A stretch of DNA of 64,000 nucleotides, taken from assembly GCA_947488155.1 (NCBI GenBank), contig CANKYK010000001.1, forward strand, positions 1-64,000, written 5' to 3'. Under the pieces are notes generated by a model. It saw nothing but the letters and a program-made list of their open reading frames with translations, made no database searches and was not told the origin of the DNA. Both the position numbers and the translations under genes were made by a program. Position 1 is the stretch's first letter. The number at the start of each line of letters is the position of its first letter. Shown one piece after another: positions 28,254 to 37,818 of the stretch. The stretch comes from an uncultured Erythrobacter sp. Its GTDB lineage: Bacteria; Pseudomonadota; Alphaproteobacteria; Sphingomonadales; Sphingomonadaceae.

Positions 28254-29179
28254 TGCTGTTCTTCCCATACGGACACAATATCTGCCCCTGGCGCGATCCA
28301 CGCTTCCGCGCGGCCGCTCAAGTCGGCGAGCAATTGTTCCAACGCGCCGATCCGGAATGGCTGACCGATGATATAGGGCGTGATGTGGATCGGCAGCATC
28401 CGCCCGCCCCCTTTGGTATAGGCCGTACCGCGTGCTTCCGCCGCGAGCCAATCGAACGCATCCCGCATCATTTGCGCCCAGCCCTCTGCGGAGTGCTGCT
28501 GGGTGGCGATGATCATACGGTCGGACAGCTCTGTATTGAGCGGCAAATTCACCAGCCCATTCTTGAAGCGATAAGGCAGCTCATCATTCACCCAGTCGCA
28601 GGTGTAACTTAGGCCATGCTCCGCAAGTATATCGGCGGTGCGCCAGCTTTGCGAGCGAGCAATGGACAACCAGCCCTTAAGCTTCACGCCGCTTGCCGCC
28701 TCCAACCGGGCAAGGCTGTCTGCGATAAGCGAGCGCTCATCGGCTTCCGCCACATCACTGGTGATCGTGCCGTTCATATCGGTCGAATGCGCAATTATCT
28801 CATGACCATCGGCCAGCACCACCTCGATCAGCTCTGCATAGCGTTCTGCCACCGCTGCATTGACCGCAAAGCTCGCCTTGACCCCGGCCGTCTTAAACGC
28901 CTCCAACATGCGGAATACGCCGACACGGTTGCCGTAATCACGCACGGTGTAATGGCGATAATCGGGATAGGGCGTGACCATATGGCCGGGCGCGCGAAAG
29001 GGCTTGTCCTCCGGCCTAATTGGAAACCACTCGAGGCTGACACACAGCCACACTGCAACCGATTTGCCATCCGGCCAGGCGACAGGCGCGCGGTCATGCA
29101 TGTTCGACCAGCCGTAATAATCGTGGTCATATCCCTCGGCGCGGCGGGGATAGGCGGTGTAGTTATCGGGCAAGCTCAT
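28250..29179 (-). CDS. Polysaccharide-deacetylase-like hydrolase, PuuE/cyclic-imidase type (copy 2)
   Basis: The 309-residue protein has AVWLCVSLEWFPI near residues 42-54, the RDYGNRVGVFRMLEA block near 80-94 and DGHEIIAHSTDMN near 124-136 with both His ligands. The LPIHITPYIIGQPFRIGALE block near 267-286 is shared with copy 3. Family members open allantoin or cyclic imides. The start ATG shares one base with the stop of copy 3 (TAATG). Confidence 0.85.
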   Translation of the reverse strand: MSLPDNYTAYPRRAEGYDHDYYGWSNMHDRAPVAWPDGKSVAVWLCVSLEWFPIRPEDKPFRAPGHMVTPYPDYRHYTVRDYGNRVGVFRMLEAFKTAGVKASFAVNAAVAERYAELIEVVLADGHEIIAHSTDMNGTITSDVAEADERSLIADSLARLEAASGVKLKGWLSIARSQSWRTADILAEHGLSYTCDWVNDELPYRFKNGLVNLPLNTELSDRMIIATQQHSAEGWAQMMRDAFDWLAAEARGTAYTKGGGRMLPIHITPYIIGQPFRIGALEQLLADLSGRAEAWIAPGADIVSVWEEQQ

Positions 29180-30075
29180 TACGCGGCCCTCCCCACTTGC
29201 GCTCGCCATGCATCCACAATCTCGCCAGCGCGCGCTTTCCAACAGCGGTTATCGGCTGCGATATGCGCCAAAGCCTCTTCAAACGGACCAATCCGGTGCG
29301 GCTGCCCAATCAGATACGCGTGCAGCGGCACGCACATCACTGTGCCAGAGCCGGTCCGCTCGCCTTCCTCAGCCAAGCGCTCATATTGCTGGATCAGGCA
29401 ATCGGCATATTCGCGGCCTGACATGCCGTAGACATTGAAACCATAGTGGTCGTTCACCTCTAGGCTGTAGGGGATTGAGGCAAGCGCACCCTTGGCGACC
29501 TTCACCTCTTGCACCTGATCATCATGATAAAGATCACACGTGTAGTGGAAATCATATTCCGCCAGCAGATCCAGCGTGCGCGGCGTATGCGTCAACGCGG
29601 GTGCGAGCCAACCGCGGATGCGCTGTCCGGTTGCGCGCTCAACCGTCTCAATAGAATCTTCAATGATCGCGCGTTCTTGGCGCTCTGACATGCCGTAGGA
29701 ATAGCGCGTGTTATAAATCCCGTGGCTGAAGAACTCCCAGCCGCGCTCCACTCCGTCCGCGACGACTTCGGGATGGTGATCGCACAAAGCGACCGACAGG
29801 CTGACCGATCCGGGAAAGCCGTGGCGGCTCATCACATCGGCCATGCGCCAATGGCTGACCCGGTTGGAATGATCGCGATAGGAATAGCCGACAACATCAG
29901 GATGCGCCTTGGGCCAGCTCTTGCGGTGCGGGTTCGAAGGCGGATCAATTTCGTAATATTCAAGATTGGGCGCGACCCATACCGCGCAACTTTTACCCTC
30001 TGGCCAAGCGATTTTTGGTCGTGCGTTATAGGGGTGATAATCGTAGAGTCCCGGGTCGGCCGCGCCTTCATGCAT
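29179..30075 (-). CDS. Polysaccharide-deacetylase-like hydrolase, PuuE/cyclic-imidase type (copy 3)
   Basis: The 298-residue protein is closely related in layout to copy 2: AVWVAPNLEYYEIDPP near residues 32-47, RDHSNRVSHWRMAD near 67-80 and VPLHAYLIGQPHRIGPFE near 252-269. At the metal-ligand block it reads RGWEFFSHG, with Trp where copies 1 and 2 have the first His. It may thus lack or change metal binding, as in metal-independent PuuE, or be a partner subunit. It starts in a TGATG overlap with the amidohydrolase gene. Confidence 0.85.
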   Translation of the reverse strand: MHEGAADPGLYDYHPYNARPKIAWPEGKSCAVWVAPNLEYYEIDPPSNPHRKSWPKAHPDVVGYSYRDHSNRVSHWRMADVMSRHGFPGSVSLSVALCDHHPEVVADGVERGWEFFSHGIYNTRYSYGMSERQERAIIEDSIETVERATGQRIRGWLAPALTHTPRTLDLLAEYDFHYTCDLYHDDQVQEVKVAKGALASIPYSLEVNDHYGFNVYGMSGREYADCLIQQYERLAEEGERTGSGTVMCVPLHAYLIGQPHRIGPFEEALAHIAADNRCWKARAGEIVDAWRAQVGRAA

Positions 30076-30758
30076 CAGCGCGCCTCCAGCCAATCGATGA
30101 CGGCCTGGACCGGCTCAACATCGGCATATTTCAACTGAAGGTCGGTCAAATTCGCAAAGTGATAACTTGCGTGTTTGTCAGCGCAGGTCTCTATCGGGAC
30201 AATCGTGCGGTATCCGTAAGACAGCGAATCCACCGCTGTCGCCCGCACACAACCGCTGGTTGAGCCGCCGGTCACAACAACCGTGTCAACTTTGTGAAAG
30301 GTCAGATAGCTAGCCAGCGGGCTTTCAAAAAAGCTGCTCGGCATCCGCTTGGTATACTGCAGATCATCTTCTTGAACGTCGCAGCGCGGGTCATAGGCGT
30401 GGCGCTCACTGTCATATTTGATGTTCTGCAGGCTGTCCTCGGTATCGGTGCGCGTGCCCCAAACACCGGCATCCGCCGCATCGCCTTTATACGCCACCCG
30501 GCTCCAGATTACCGGCATGCCTTTCGCGCGGGCCAAGCGGCTGATCTGATTAATGTAATCGATCTGCCTGGGGTCGGTCTCATAAGCGGTCTTGAACATG
30601 TCGGTACGAGTGTAGGCCTGCTGCACATCAACGTTCACAATCGCCAGTTTTTCGCCAAAGCCGAACTTCTTGCGCGCGGGATTGGCCATGACCTCTTCGA
30701 ACAGCTGACGGGCGCTTTTCCCATCTTCGACCATCTTGGTACCAATCAGTTTGCTCAT
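30075..30758 (-). CDS. Isochorismatase-fold cysteine hydrolase, N-carbamoylsarcosine-amidase-like
   Basis: The 227-residue enzyme carries the Asp of the triad in AIVNVDVQQAYT near residues 39-50, a candidate Lys in TKRMPSSFFESPL near 135-147, and the nucleophile Cys in TGGSTSGCVRATAVDS near 161-176. The GGSTSGCVRATA wording is that of N-carbamoylsarcosine amidohydrolase and maleamate amidase relatives. It removes ammonia from an amide or carbamoyl group. It is first in the minus-strand operon divergent from operator 7, ahead of two ring-opening-type hydrolases. Confidence 0.9.
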   Translation of the reverse strand: MSKLIGTKMVEDGKSARQLFEEVMANPARKKFGFGEKLAIVNVDVQQAYTRTDMFKTAYETDPRQIDYINQISRLARAKGMPVIWSRVAYKGDAADAGVWGTRTDTEDSLQNIKYDSERHAYDPRCDVQEDDLQYTKRMPSSFFESPLASYLTFHKVDTVVVTGGSTSGCVRATAVDSLSYGYRTIVPIETCADKHASYHFANLTDLQLKYADVEPVQAVIDWLEAR

Positions 30759-30825
30759 AAAGATACCTTTCGATTCCTCTTTGACAGACGGTAATAAACA
30801 CGCTTAGAGGCTTGTCGAGTAAAAT

Positions 30826-30837
30826 TTGTCCGGACAA
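30826..30837. promoter_or_regulatory. Operator 7, TTGTCCGGACAA
   Basis: It is perfect over 18 bases (AATTTGTCCGGACAAATT, 30823-30840). It lies between the divergent amidohydrolase operon (start 30758) and the seven-gene plus-strand operon that begins with the alpha/beta hydrolase. Confidence 0.88.
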
Positions 30838-30841
30838 ATTA

Positions 30842-32212
30842 TTGACTGTTATAACGCGCCATATCCTCACGATCCCCGCCTCTGGATCACGTCCCCCAAG
30901 GCGGGTACACTATCGTCGTTGCGGCGATGGGCCAATGCTGCTGATGGTGCATCAGAGCCCGCGCTCCAGCGCTGAGTATGACGCGCTGATGAAAAAATGG
31001 AGCGACAGCTTCACCTGTATCGCGCCCGACACGCCCGGCTTCGGTCAATCCGAACCGCTACAGGGCAATCCTGAAATCGACGACTTCGCCGACGCATTGA
31101 CGGAATTTCTACAAGTGCTCGGGGTGAAGCGGTGTGCGGCCTACGGTTTTCATTCCGGCGGAATTATCTTGGTCACCGCCTTAAAACGCCGCCCTGATTT
31201 ATTCTACTCCCTCGCGATCGGTGGCTACGCGATCTGGACAGCGGAAGAGATGCGAATCTTCGGGGAGCAATATCTGCCCGAATGGCACCCGTCCGACTAT
31301 GGCGAGCACTTGACCTGGCTATGGAACCGGATGCTTGAGCAAAGCTGGATCTTCCCCTGGTTCGATCGACGTGAAGAGGCGCGACTGTCGGTCGCGCATG
31401 CAGACATTGCGCGCGTCAACCAAGCCGTCGCTGAAATGCTCGATGCGGGTAATGATTATAAAGCTGGTTATGGGGCGGTGCTGCGCGCGCCGCGCGACAT
31501 ACCAGCCGCCGACGCTGCCGTACCGCCGTGCCTGATCACAGCCTATGATGGCGATCCATTGCAGGCGCATATTGATCGACTGGGTGATATCCCAGCAGGC
31601 TGGAAGGCAGAGAAAGTCACAACGCCTGATGACCATCAAACCCGAAGTCTTGCATTCCTGCTGACCAATGCCGGAAATAAAAAATGCCCGCAGCTCGCCG
31701 AAGATGACAACGAAGGTTGGCTGCGAATTGGCGACGGTTTGATCCATTGGCGCAGCGCTGATGCCACCTCAGGCGGCGGTAGACTGTTGCTACACGGCCC
31801 GGCAGGCGAAATGGCCGAGCCAGCCCAGAGCGGCATTGCCATCGACGTGCCTGGCCATGGACAATCGAGTGATTTTGCAGACATACGCGGCACAATTGAG
31901 GCTGCTGCTGAGGCGCTGGGCGCCAACGAAATTCTGTGGCCCGATCCGCCACAAGGCGACCCCGCTCAACTTTACCCGGACATGGCGCCAGACCGATTTG
32001 GTCTTCATTTGCAACGCGCCTGGGGCGCGGCCCGCGCCGAGCAGTTTTTTGACCCCTGGTATGAAGCCAATGCTGCCCATGCCACCACACTTGATCCTGC
32101 CGGACTGGAACCACACGCCCTCCACGCCCGCGCCATCGCGCGAATTCGCGCCGGCGACGCGGCAAGTCGCTGGCACCAAACACTGATTGATAATGATGGA
32201 GCTCCCAATTGA
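30842..32212 (+). CDS. Alpha/beta hydrolase with an extra degenerate hydrolase-like half
   Basis: The N-terminal 270 residues form an alpha/beta hydrolase: MVHQSPRSSAEYDAL near residues 34-48, DTPGFGQSEP near 65-74, and the nucleophile elbow GFHSGG near 102-107. The C-terminal part repeats the first strands of the fold (RLLLHGPAG near 312, IDVPGHGQS near 334) but has no visible nucleophile elbow. The start is uncertain. TTG 30842 is the first possible start after operator 7; a TTG at 30812 would put the operator inside the gene. The last bases overlap the next start (TTGA). Confidence 0.78.
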   Translation: MTVITRHILTIPASGSRPPRRVHYRRCGDGPMLLMVHQSPRSSAEYDALMKKWSDSFTCIAPDTPGFGQSEPLQGNPEIDDFADALTEFLQVLGVKRCAAYGFHSGGIILVTALKRRPDLFYSLAIGGYAIWTAEEMRIFGEQYLPEWHPSDYGEHLTWLWNRMLEQSWIFPWFDRREEARLSVAHADIARVNQAVAEMLDAGNDYKAGYGAVLRAPRDIPAADAAVPPCLITAYDGDPLQAHIDRLGDIPAGWKAEKVTTPDDHQTRSLAFLLTNAGNKKCPQLAEDDNEGWLRIGDGLIHWRSADATSGGGRLLLHGPAGEMAEPAQSGIAIDVPGHGQSSDFADIRGTIEAAAEALGANEILWPDPPQGDPAQLYPDMAPDRFGLHLQRAWGAARAEQFFDPWYEANAAHATTLDPAGLEPHALHARAIARIRAGDAASRWHQTLIDNDGAPN

Positions 32213-32724
32213 CGACTTACGCTGAGTTTTCCGCAAACATGCCTCTGCTCGCCCGTCACGAAGGTGTTTGGGACGGCACATACACCTATTTCAATGCGCA
32301 AGATGAGATGATCGATCAGCACGCCAGCCGCCTGTTGTGCCGGATGACGGGCGAAGACAACGTCCCCTATCATCAAACCAATCACTACACTTGGGCGGAT
32401 GGCAAAACCGAGGTGCGCGAATTCCCAGCGACTTATCGTGAAGGTCGCATTTGGTGGGACAATGAGCTGATCCAGGGCTGGGCTGCAGAGGTCCCACTCG
32501 ATGAATATAACCGCACCATGATGCTTTACTGGCAGCGCACTGGCGATCCGTCCCTCTACCTCTACGAACAAATCCAAATTTCCGATGATGGTCAAAGCCG
32601 CTGCCGCACTTGGCACTGGATCCGCAACGGTGTGCTTGAAACACGCACAGCAATCCAAGAAAGCTTCGTGACGAAGGACTGGCGCGCCATTGATGCAGAG
32701 ATGAAGGCCACGGTTTCCGCCTGA
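32209..32724 (+). CDS. DUF3598-like (lipocalin/FABP-like barrel) protein (171 aa)
   Basis: The sequence pattern LARHEGVWDGTYTYFNAQD near residues 14-32, with an LWEG-type strand and TWADGKTEVREFPATY near 64-79, fits small beta-barrel proteins of the DUF3598 type. They bind hydrophobic ligands or pigments in other contexts. The start TTG has GGAG 6 bases upstream and overlaps the hydrolase stop. No catalytic residues can be assigned. Confidence 0.65.
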   Translation: MTTYAEFSANMPLLARHEGVWDGTYTYFNAQDEMIDQHASRLLCRMTGEDNVPYHQTNHYTWADGKTEVREFPATYREGRIWWDNELIQGWAAEVPLDEYNRTMMLYWQRTGDPSLYLYEQIQISDDGQSRCRTWHWIRNGVLETRTAIQESFVTKDWRAIDAEMKATVSA

Positions 32725-32736
32725 TAGAAAGCCATC

Positions 32737-34119
32737 ATGGGACACACGCTGTTTGAAAAGATATGGGAAACGCATGCGGCCGCACAAACCGCAGGCGGCT
32801 CTACCTTAATCGCGATTGATCGCGTGTTCCTGCACGAGCGCACCGGGGCAGCGGCGCTTAAGCGCATGGCTGAAATGAACCGTGCAGTGCGCGATCCGGC
32901 GCGTGTCTTTGCCGTCATGGATCACATCGTCGATACCAGGCCCGGACGCGGTGACGGTACTCTGATGCAAGGCGGTGAAGGCTTCATCACAGAGACCCGC
33001 GCCGCTTGCAGAGCGGCTGGGATCACTCTGTTTGATGTCAACAACCGCGATCAGGGGATCGTCCATGTGATCTCGCCTGAGCAGGGCATTGTCCTGCCCG
33101 GTGTCACGCTGGTTGCGCCTGACAGTCACACTTGCACACAAGGGGCCTTCGGCGCGCTCGCATGGGGCATCGGTTCGTCTGAGGCAGAGCACGCAATGGT
33201 CACCGGCACTTTGCGACTGGAAAAGCCCAAGACGATGCGCGTCACCTTTGATGGGACGCTGCAATCTGGGGTGACGGCAAAGGATATGATCCTGACGCTG
33301 ATCGCTTCATATGGCGCAGGCGGCGGCGCGGGTCATGTGGTGGAATTTGCCGGCGAAACAGTGCGCGGATTCGACATGGAAGCACGCATGACACTCTGCA
33401 ACATGGCAACCGAGTTTAGCGCAATGACCGGCCTGATCGCGCCTGATACCAAGACCTATGAATATCTCGCCGGACGCACCTATGCCCCGGCGTATTTCGA
33501 TGATCCCTATTGGGCTGCGTTGAAGAGCGATGAGGATGCGGAATTCGATCAAGAGATTGTGATCGACGCGGGCACAATTGCCCCAATGGTTAGTTGGGGT
33601 ACCAGTCCCGAACACACGATCCCGGTCGATGGCAAGGTCCCGCATGGCCCGGCCCGTACGCATGAATACACCGGGCTGGACGCGGGCGTGCCATTGGCGG
33701 GAACGCCAATCGATGTGGCCTTCATCGGCAGCTGCACCAACAGCCGAATTTCCGACCTTCGCCGCGCCGCGCGGCTGCTTGATGGGCGCACGATTGCTCC
33801 CTCGATTAAAAAGGCGATGGTTGTCCCCGGCTCCCTCTCGGTCAAACGCCAAGCGGAAGCCGAAGGGCTGGACAAAGTGTTCCTTGCCGCAGGCTTTGAA
33901 TGGCGCATGAGCGGCTGTAGCTTGTGCTTTTACGCAGGCGGAGAAGGCTTTCCTGAAGGCAGCCGAACAATCAGCAGCACCAATCGCAATTTCGAAGGAC
34001 GGCAAGGCCCCGGCATCAAAACCCACATCGCCTCACCCGAAACCGTCGCCGCCAGCGCCCTCGCGGGAGCGATCGCTGATCCGCGCGAATACATGCGCCA
34101 AGAGGAAGCCGCCGCATGA
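32737..34119 (+). CDS. LeuC-like aconitase-family hydro-lyase, large subunit
   Basis: The 460-residue protein matches the large subunit of isopropylmalate isomerase-type enzymes. It keeps all three [4Fe-4S] cysteines, one in FIGSCTNSRISDL near residue 332 and two in SGCSLCFYAGG near 392-396, and SSTNRNFEGRQGPG near 410-423. The usual LeuC wording WREPGCSMCLA is altered, so the substrate is probably not isopropylmalate. Given the lyase and CoA-transferase that follow, hydration of citraconate or an alkylmaleate is a reasonable inference. It overlaps the small subunit gene by 4 bases. Confidence 0.92.
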   Translation: MGHTLFEKIWETHAAAQTAGGSTLIAIDRVFLHERTGAAALKRMAEMNRAVRDPARVFAVMDHIVDTRPGRGDGTLMQGGEGFITETRAACRAAGITLFDVNNRDQGIVHVISPEQGIVLPGVTLVAPDSHTCTQGAFGALAWGIGSSEAEHAMVTGTLRLEKPKTMRVTFDGTLQSGVTAKDMILTLIASYGAGGGAGHVVEFAGETVRGFDMEARMTLCNMATEFSAMTGLIAPDTKTYEYLAGRTYAPAYFDDPYWAALKSDEDAEFDQEIVIDAGTIAPMVSWGTSPEHTIPVDGKVPHGPARTHEYTGLDAGVPLAGTPIDVAFIGSCTNSRISDLRRAARLLDGRTIAPSIKKAMVVPGSLSVKRQAEAEGLDKVFLAAGFEWRMSGCSLCFYAGGEGFPEGSRTISSTNRNFEGRQGPGIKTHIASPETVAASALAGAIADPREYMRQEEAAA

Positions 34120-34736
34120 GCGCCTTTCCTCAGCCCCTCACCGGCATTGCAGCCCCGCTGGATGCAGGCGCATTGCGCGACAATGTCGATACCGATGCGA
34201 TCATCCCAAGCCGCGAAATGCGCAGCACCGGCCGCACTGGCCTCGCCGACGGGCTGTTCGCACCGTGGCGTTATTCCGATGCGGATGCGCGCATCGAGAA
34301 TCCGGATTTCGTGCTCAATCAACCAGAATTTCGTGACGCTTCCATCTTGTTATGCGGCGCGAACTTCGGATGCGGATCGAGCCGTGAACACGCCGTTTGG
34401 GCCCTCGCCGAATACGGCATCAAGGTGGTAATCGCAGAGAGCTTCGCACCGATTTTCTATGGCAATTGCATCCGCAATTTCATCCTGCCAATCACGTTAG
34501 AACGCAGCGCGCTTACAGTCTTGACCGGGCGCGAGATCACCGTCGATCTGGCCGCGCAAACCGCCGATTGCGGCGATGCCACTTATTCCTTCGAGATCGA
34601 TGCCGAAGCCAAGCAAATGCTGACCGAGGGGCTCGATGCGATTGATCTGACTTTGACCCAAGCGCAAGCGATCACGAACTGGACCGTCAGCGACAAAGCC
34701 GCGCGCCCGTGGGTCTATCTGGAGCATTCAACATGA
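34116..34736 (+). CDS. LeuD-like aconitase-family hydro-lyase, small subunit
   Basis: A 206-residue swivel-domain subunit with DNVDTDAIIPSREM near residues 22-35, the signature FGCGSSREHAVWAL near 84-97 and AESFAPIFYGNCIRN near 107-121. It completes the active site of the large subunit upstream. A dedicated leucine-pathway role is unlikely because no leuA or leuB lies here and the neighbours are catabolic. ATGA overlaps join it to both neighbours. Confidence 0.92.
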   Translation: MSAFPQPLTGIAAPLDAGALRDNVDTDAIIPSREMRSTGRTGLADGLFAPWRYSDADARIENPDFVLNQPEFRDASILLCGANFGCGSSREHAVWALAEYGIKVVIAESFAPIFYGNCIRNFILPITLERSALTVLTGREITVDLAAQTADCGDATYSFEIDAEAKQMLTEGLDAIDLTLTQAQAITNWTVSDKAARPWVYLEHST

Positions 34737-35653
34737 CCGATATCCTTATTTCCGAAGTGGGCCCACGTGACGGCCTGCAATCGATTGATCGGGTCATGCC
34801 GCTGGAGGCGAAGAAACGCTGGATCGCTGCCGAGGCCGCTGCCGGGGTCAAGGAAATCGAAGTGGGTAGTTTCGTCCCGCCCAAACTGCTCCCGCAAATG
34901 GCCGACACGCCAGAGCTTGTCGCTTTTGCCAAAGGTATCGACGGTCTCACCGTCGTCACCCTCGTACCCAATGCCAAGGGCGCGCAATTTGCTGCCGATG
35001 CCGGGGTTGATGGCATGAGCATCCCATTTTCGATGAGTGAGACGCATTCGATCAAGAACGTGCGCAAAGACCACCCGGCCATGTTGGAAGAAATCCGCGC
35101 AGCCGCCACCATCGCCCGAAATCACGGCATCCACTTTGCCGTCGGCCTCTCCACCGCCTTTGGCTGCACCATGGAAGGCGCCGTCAGCGAAGATCAGGTC
35201 GTGCGTCTGGCTGAGCAAGCTGCGGAAGCAGGCGCAATGGAATTCAGCCTGTCCGACACCACCGGCTATGCCGATCCCGCACAGGTCCGCCGCCTAACCC
35301 GCAAAGTGAAGGCAGCGGTCGGCGATGACATGCTCACCACCTTGCATCTACACAACACGCGCGGGCTGGGCCTCGCCAATGTCGTCGCAGGTCTGGAAGA
35401 AGGCATCACAACGTTTGATTCCTCGCTGGGCGGCCTTGGCGGTTGCCCGTTCGCCCCCGGCGCCTCCGGCAATCTTGTTACCGAAGACCTTGTGCTGATG
35501 CTCAATTCCATGGGTTGTAAGACCGGGATTGATTTGGAGGCGCTGCTCAAAGTGCGCAGCATTGTCGAAGAGGCACTGCCGGGCGAGCCGCTCTATGGCT
35601 TCACGCCCGATGCCGGACCAATGCTGGATTACAAAGAAAGGGCCTCCGCATGA
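34733..35653 (+). CDS. HMG-CoA-lyase-like enzyme (possible citramalyl-CoA lyase)
   Basis: A DRE-TIM-metallolyase family member of 306 residues with EVGPRDGLQSID at 8-19, EVGSFVPPKLLPQMAD near 43-58, the HLHNTRGLGLANV metal block near 204-216 and the lyase signature GLGGCPFAPGASGN near 238-251. HMG-CoA lyase relatives include D-citramalyl-CoA lyase, which cleaves to pyruvate and acetyl-CoA and is found next to a CaiB-type CoA-transferase, as here. The ATG at 34733 overlaps the LeuD-like stop. Confidence 0.9.
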   Translation: MTDILISEVGPRDGLQSIDRVMPLEAKKRWIAAEAAAGVKEIEVGSFVPPKLLPQMADTPELVAFAKGIDGLTVVTLVPNAKGAQFAADAGVDGMSIPFSMSETHSIKNVRKDHPAMLEEIRAAATIARNHGIHFAVGLSTAFGCTMEGAVSEDQVVRLAEQAAEAGAMEFSLSDTTGYADPAQVRRLTRKVKAAVGDDMLTTLHLHNTRGLGLANVVAGLEEGITTFDSSLGGLGGCPFAPGASGNLVTEDLVLMLNSMGCKTGIDLEALLKVRSIVEEALPGEPLYGFTPDAGPMLDYKERASA

Positions 35654-36834
35654 GCGATTCTCCGCAGCCTCTTGCCGGGATCACCGTTGTCGAATTCACC
35701 CACATGGTGATGGGGCCAACGGTGGGTCATATTCTGGCTGGATTGGGTGCAGAAGTCGTTAGGGTAGAACCGATTGGCGGAGACCGCACACGCCGTTTGA
35801 TCGGCTCCGGCTCCGGCTATTTCCCGATGTACAATCGCGGTAAGCAATCGATCTGCCTTGATCTCAAAAACGCAGACGGCATCGCCGTTGCCAAAGACCT
35901 GATCGCGAAGGCTGACGTGCTGGTCGAAAACTTCCGCCCAGGTGCGCTCGACCGGCTTGGTCTCAGTTATGAGGAATGCTCAGCAGACAATCCCGGTCTA
36001 ATCTATTGCAGCGAGAAGGGCTTCCTCCCCGGCCCTTACGAAAACCGCACCGCGCTGGATGAAGTCGCGCAAATGATGGGCGGGCTTGCCTACATGACCG
36101 GTCAGCCGGGCAAGCCAACCCGCGCTGGCGCCAGCGTGATCGACGTGACCGGCGGAATGTTCGGCGTGATCGGTATTCTTGCTGCGCTGGAGCAACGCCA
36201 CCGCACTGGTAAGGGACAAAAAGTCACCGCCAGCTTGTTTGAAACGACGATCTACCTCGTCGGTCAGCATATGGCGCAATACGCCGTCACCGGCACGCCC
36301 GCCGCCCCGATGCCCGCGCGCGTATCCGCCTGGGCGATTTACGATGTCTTTGAGACGAAGGACGAGCCAGTCTTCATCGGCGTAGTGACCGACGCGCTGT
36401 GGGAGAAATTCTGCAAGCTGTTCGGCCTCGATGACCTGTGGGCTGATGAGACACTGCGTGAGAACAATGCGCGCGTTCAGGCCCGCGATCAGATCTTGCC
36501 GCAAATCCGCACTCTCATCGGCGGGATGAGCGCCGCAGAAGTGATCGGTAAGCTTGATGGCAGCGGCCTTCCCTTCGCGCCAATCGGCAAGCCTGAAGAC
36601 ATGTTTGACGACCCGCATCTCAATCAGGGCGGACTGGAAGATGTGACGCTCGACAATGGCATCGAGGTACGCCTGCCAACCATTCCGCTGGAAATGGATG
36701 GCAAACGAATTGGCGCACCTCAGCAATTGCCGAAGGCTGGTGCGGATCGAGCCGAAGTCCTGGCAGGGCTCGGTTATAGCCAGGAAAAGATATTTGAGCT
36801 TTTTGAAAGCGGGGCAATAGGAGAGAACCAATGA
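35650..36834 (+). CDS. CaiB/BaiF family (class III) CoA-transferase (copy 3)
   Basis: The 394-residue enzyme shows AEVVRVEPIGGDRTRRL near residues 34-50, NRGKQSICLDLKNADG near 61-76 and NFRPGALDRLGLSYEE near 96-111. In the catalytic block it reads VTASLFETTI near 192-201, with Glu where Asp is typical; other class III members are known to vary here. Next to the lyase it would make the CoA ester of the hydroxy-dicarboxylate. ATGA overlaps join it to both neighbours. Confidence 0.9.
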   Translation: MSDSPQPLAGITVVEFTHMVMGPTVGHILAGLGAEVVRVEPIGGDRTRRLIGSGSGYFPMYNRGKQSICLDLKNADGIAVAKDLIAKADVLVENFRPGALDRLGLSYEECSADNPGLIYCSEKGFLPGPYENRTALDEVAQMMGGLAYMTGQPGKPTRAGASVIDVTGGMFGVIGILAALEQRHRTGKGQKVTASLFETTIYLVGQHMAQYAVTGTPAAPMPARVSAWAIYDVFETKDEPVFIGVVTDALWEKFCKLFGLDDLWADETLRENNARVQARDQILPQIRTLIGGMSAAEVIGKLDGSGLPFAPIGKPEDMFDDPHLNQGGLEDVTLDNGIEVRLPTIPLEMDGKRIGAPQQLPKAGADRAEVLAGLGYSQEKIFELFESGAIGENQ

Positions 36835-37448
36835 GAAAGATGAAATTAGCCATATTGGCTACGGTTGCAACGATGATTGCGGGATGCAACGCCGCGCCGC
36901 AATCGGAGGAGCAAGACAAAGGATCAGCGCAAGCCGCCAATCGCGCGATGGAGGGGGTTGCGATTGATGGCCGCCTCCCAACTGATATCCGCCGCGCCTC
37001 AATCGTTGTGCGCGATATGGAGCGCAGCCTCGAATTCTACCGCGACGTGCTGGGCCTCGAAGTCAACTATGACACCGTTGTGGAATTGTCGGGCGTGAAT
37101 TTGCCTGTTGGTGAGCCGGGCGCAAAGGCTCGATTGGTGCTGCTCAACGGTAATGATCCGTATATCGGCTGGATCGGATTGCTACACCCGTTCGATCCTG
37201 TACTTGAAGGAAATGACGAGCCATATGCGAAGCGCCTCGCGCCGGGAACTACATTTCTGGTGGTAAACACTGATGATGCGGAAGCAACATGTGAGGCGGC
37301 GGTTAAGTTGGAGGGAGTGACCATGACTGGTCCAACCCGCCTGCAAGTCTATCCAGGCCGCGATGGAAGGCCCGATATCAATGTGCGGGGATGCAACGTG
37401 TTTGAGCCCAATGGCGTCGCGGTCGAGATCAACCAGTTGTTGAACTAA
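36831..37448 (+). CDS. VOC-fold lipoprotein
   Basis: The 205-residue product begins with a lipoprotein signal, MIAGCN with Cys at about residue 19. After a linker a single VOC domain starts at RASIVVRDMERSLEFYRDVLGLEVNYD near 56-82. VOC proteins are normally cytoplasmic, so an exported lipid-anchored version is unusual and implies a periplasmic metal-dependent or binding role. It is last in the operator 7 plus-strand operon, with an ATGA overlap. Confidence 0.82.
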   Translation: MRKMKLAILATVATMIAGCNAAPQSEEQDKGSAQAANRAMEGVAIDGRLPTDIRRASIVVRDMERSLEFYRDVLGLEVNYDTVVELSGVNLPVGEPGAKARLVLLNGNDPYIGWIGLLHPFDPVLEGNDEPYAKRLAPGTTFLVVNTDDAEATCEAAVKLEGVTMTGPTRLQVYPGRDGRPDINVRGCNVFEPNGVAVEINQLLN

Positions 37449-37471
37449 CGGCGCAGGCCGGGATCACGATC

Positions 37472-37705
37472 TCAAATAACAAAGTCGATCGGCTGCGGCA
37501 GTTTGCTGCGGCCGATCACCATTTTCCCATGCAACGTTTCGATCTGTTTGCTACCCGTTTTCACGAATAGGAACGGCAGCAAGCCGTGAAGCACGCATGC
37601 AAAGCCGCCCAAAATCATTCGAACGCCGAACCCGCAAGCATGCCGCAAGTGCTGCCAATAGTTTTCGCCCACCGATTCTGGGTGCTCGGTAAAAAAACGT
37701 TTCAT
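37472..37705 (-). CDS. DUF6356 family small protein (77 aa)
   Basis: The product shows the family pattern HPESVGENYWQHLRHACGFG near residues 8-27, a hydrophobic middle GGFACVLHGLLPFLFV and a basic C-terminus. These small proteins are common in Sphingomonadales and probably membrane-associated; no role is known. It lies convergent to the catabolic operon and is probably not part of it. Confidence 0.8.
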   Translation of the reverse strand: MKRFFTEHPESVGENYWQHLRHACGFGVRMILGGFACVLHGLLPFLFVKTGSKQIETLHGKMVIGRSKLPQPIDFVI

Positions 37706-37818
37706 GGCTCAGGCTGCTCCAAAATTTCCGTCGTTCCGAGGCTTATAAGCTACCTTTCGGAAAAATATTTCCCAAATTCACCTCTCTTACGTCTTATTTG
37801 TGGTATTCTTTCTCGGAT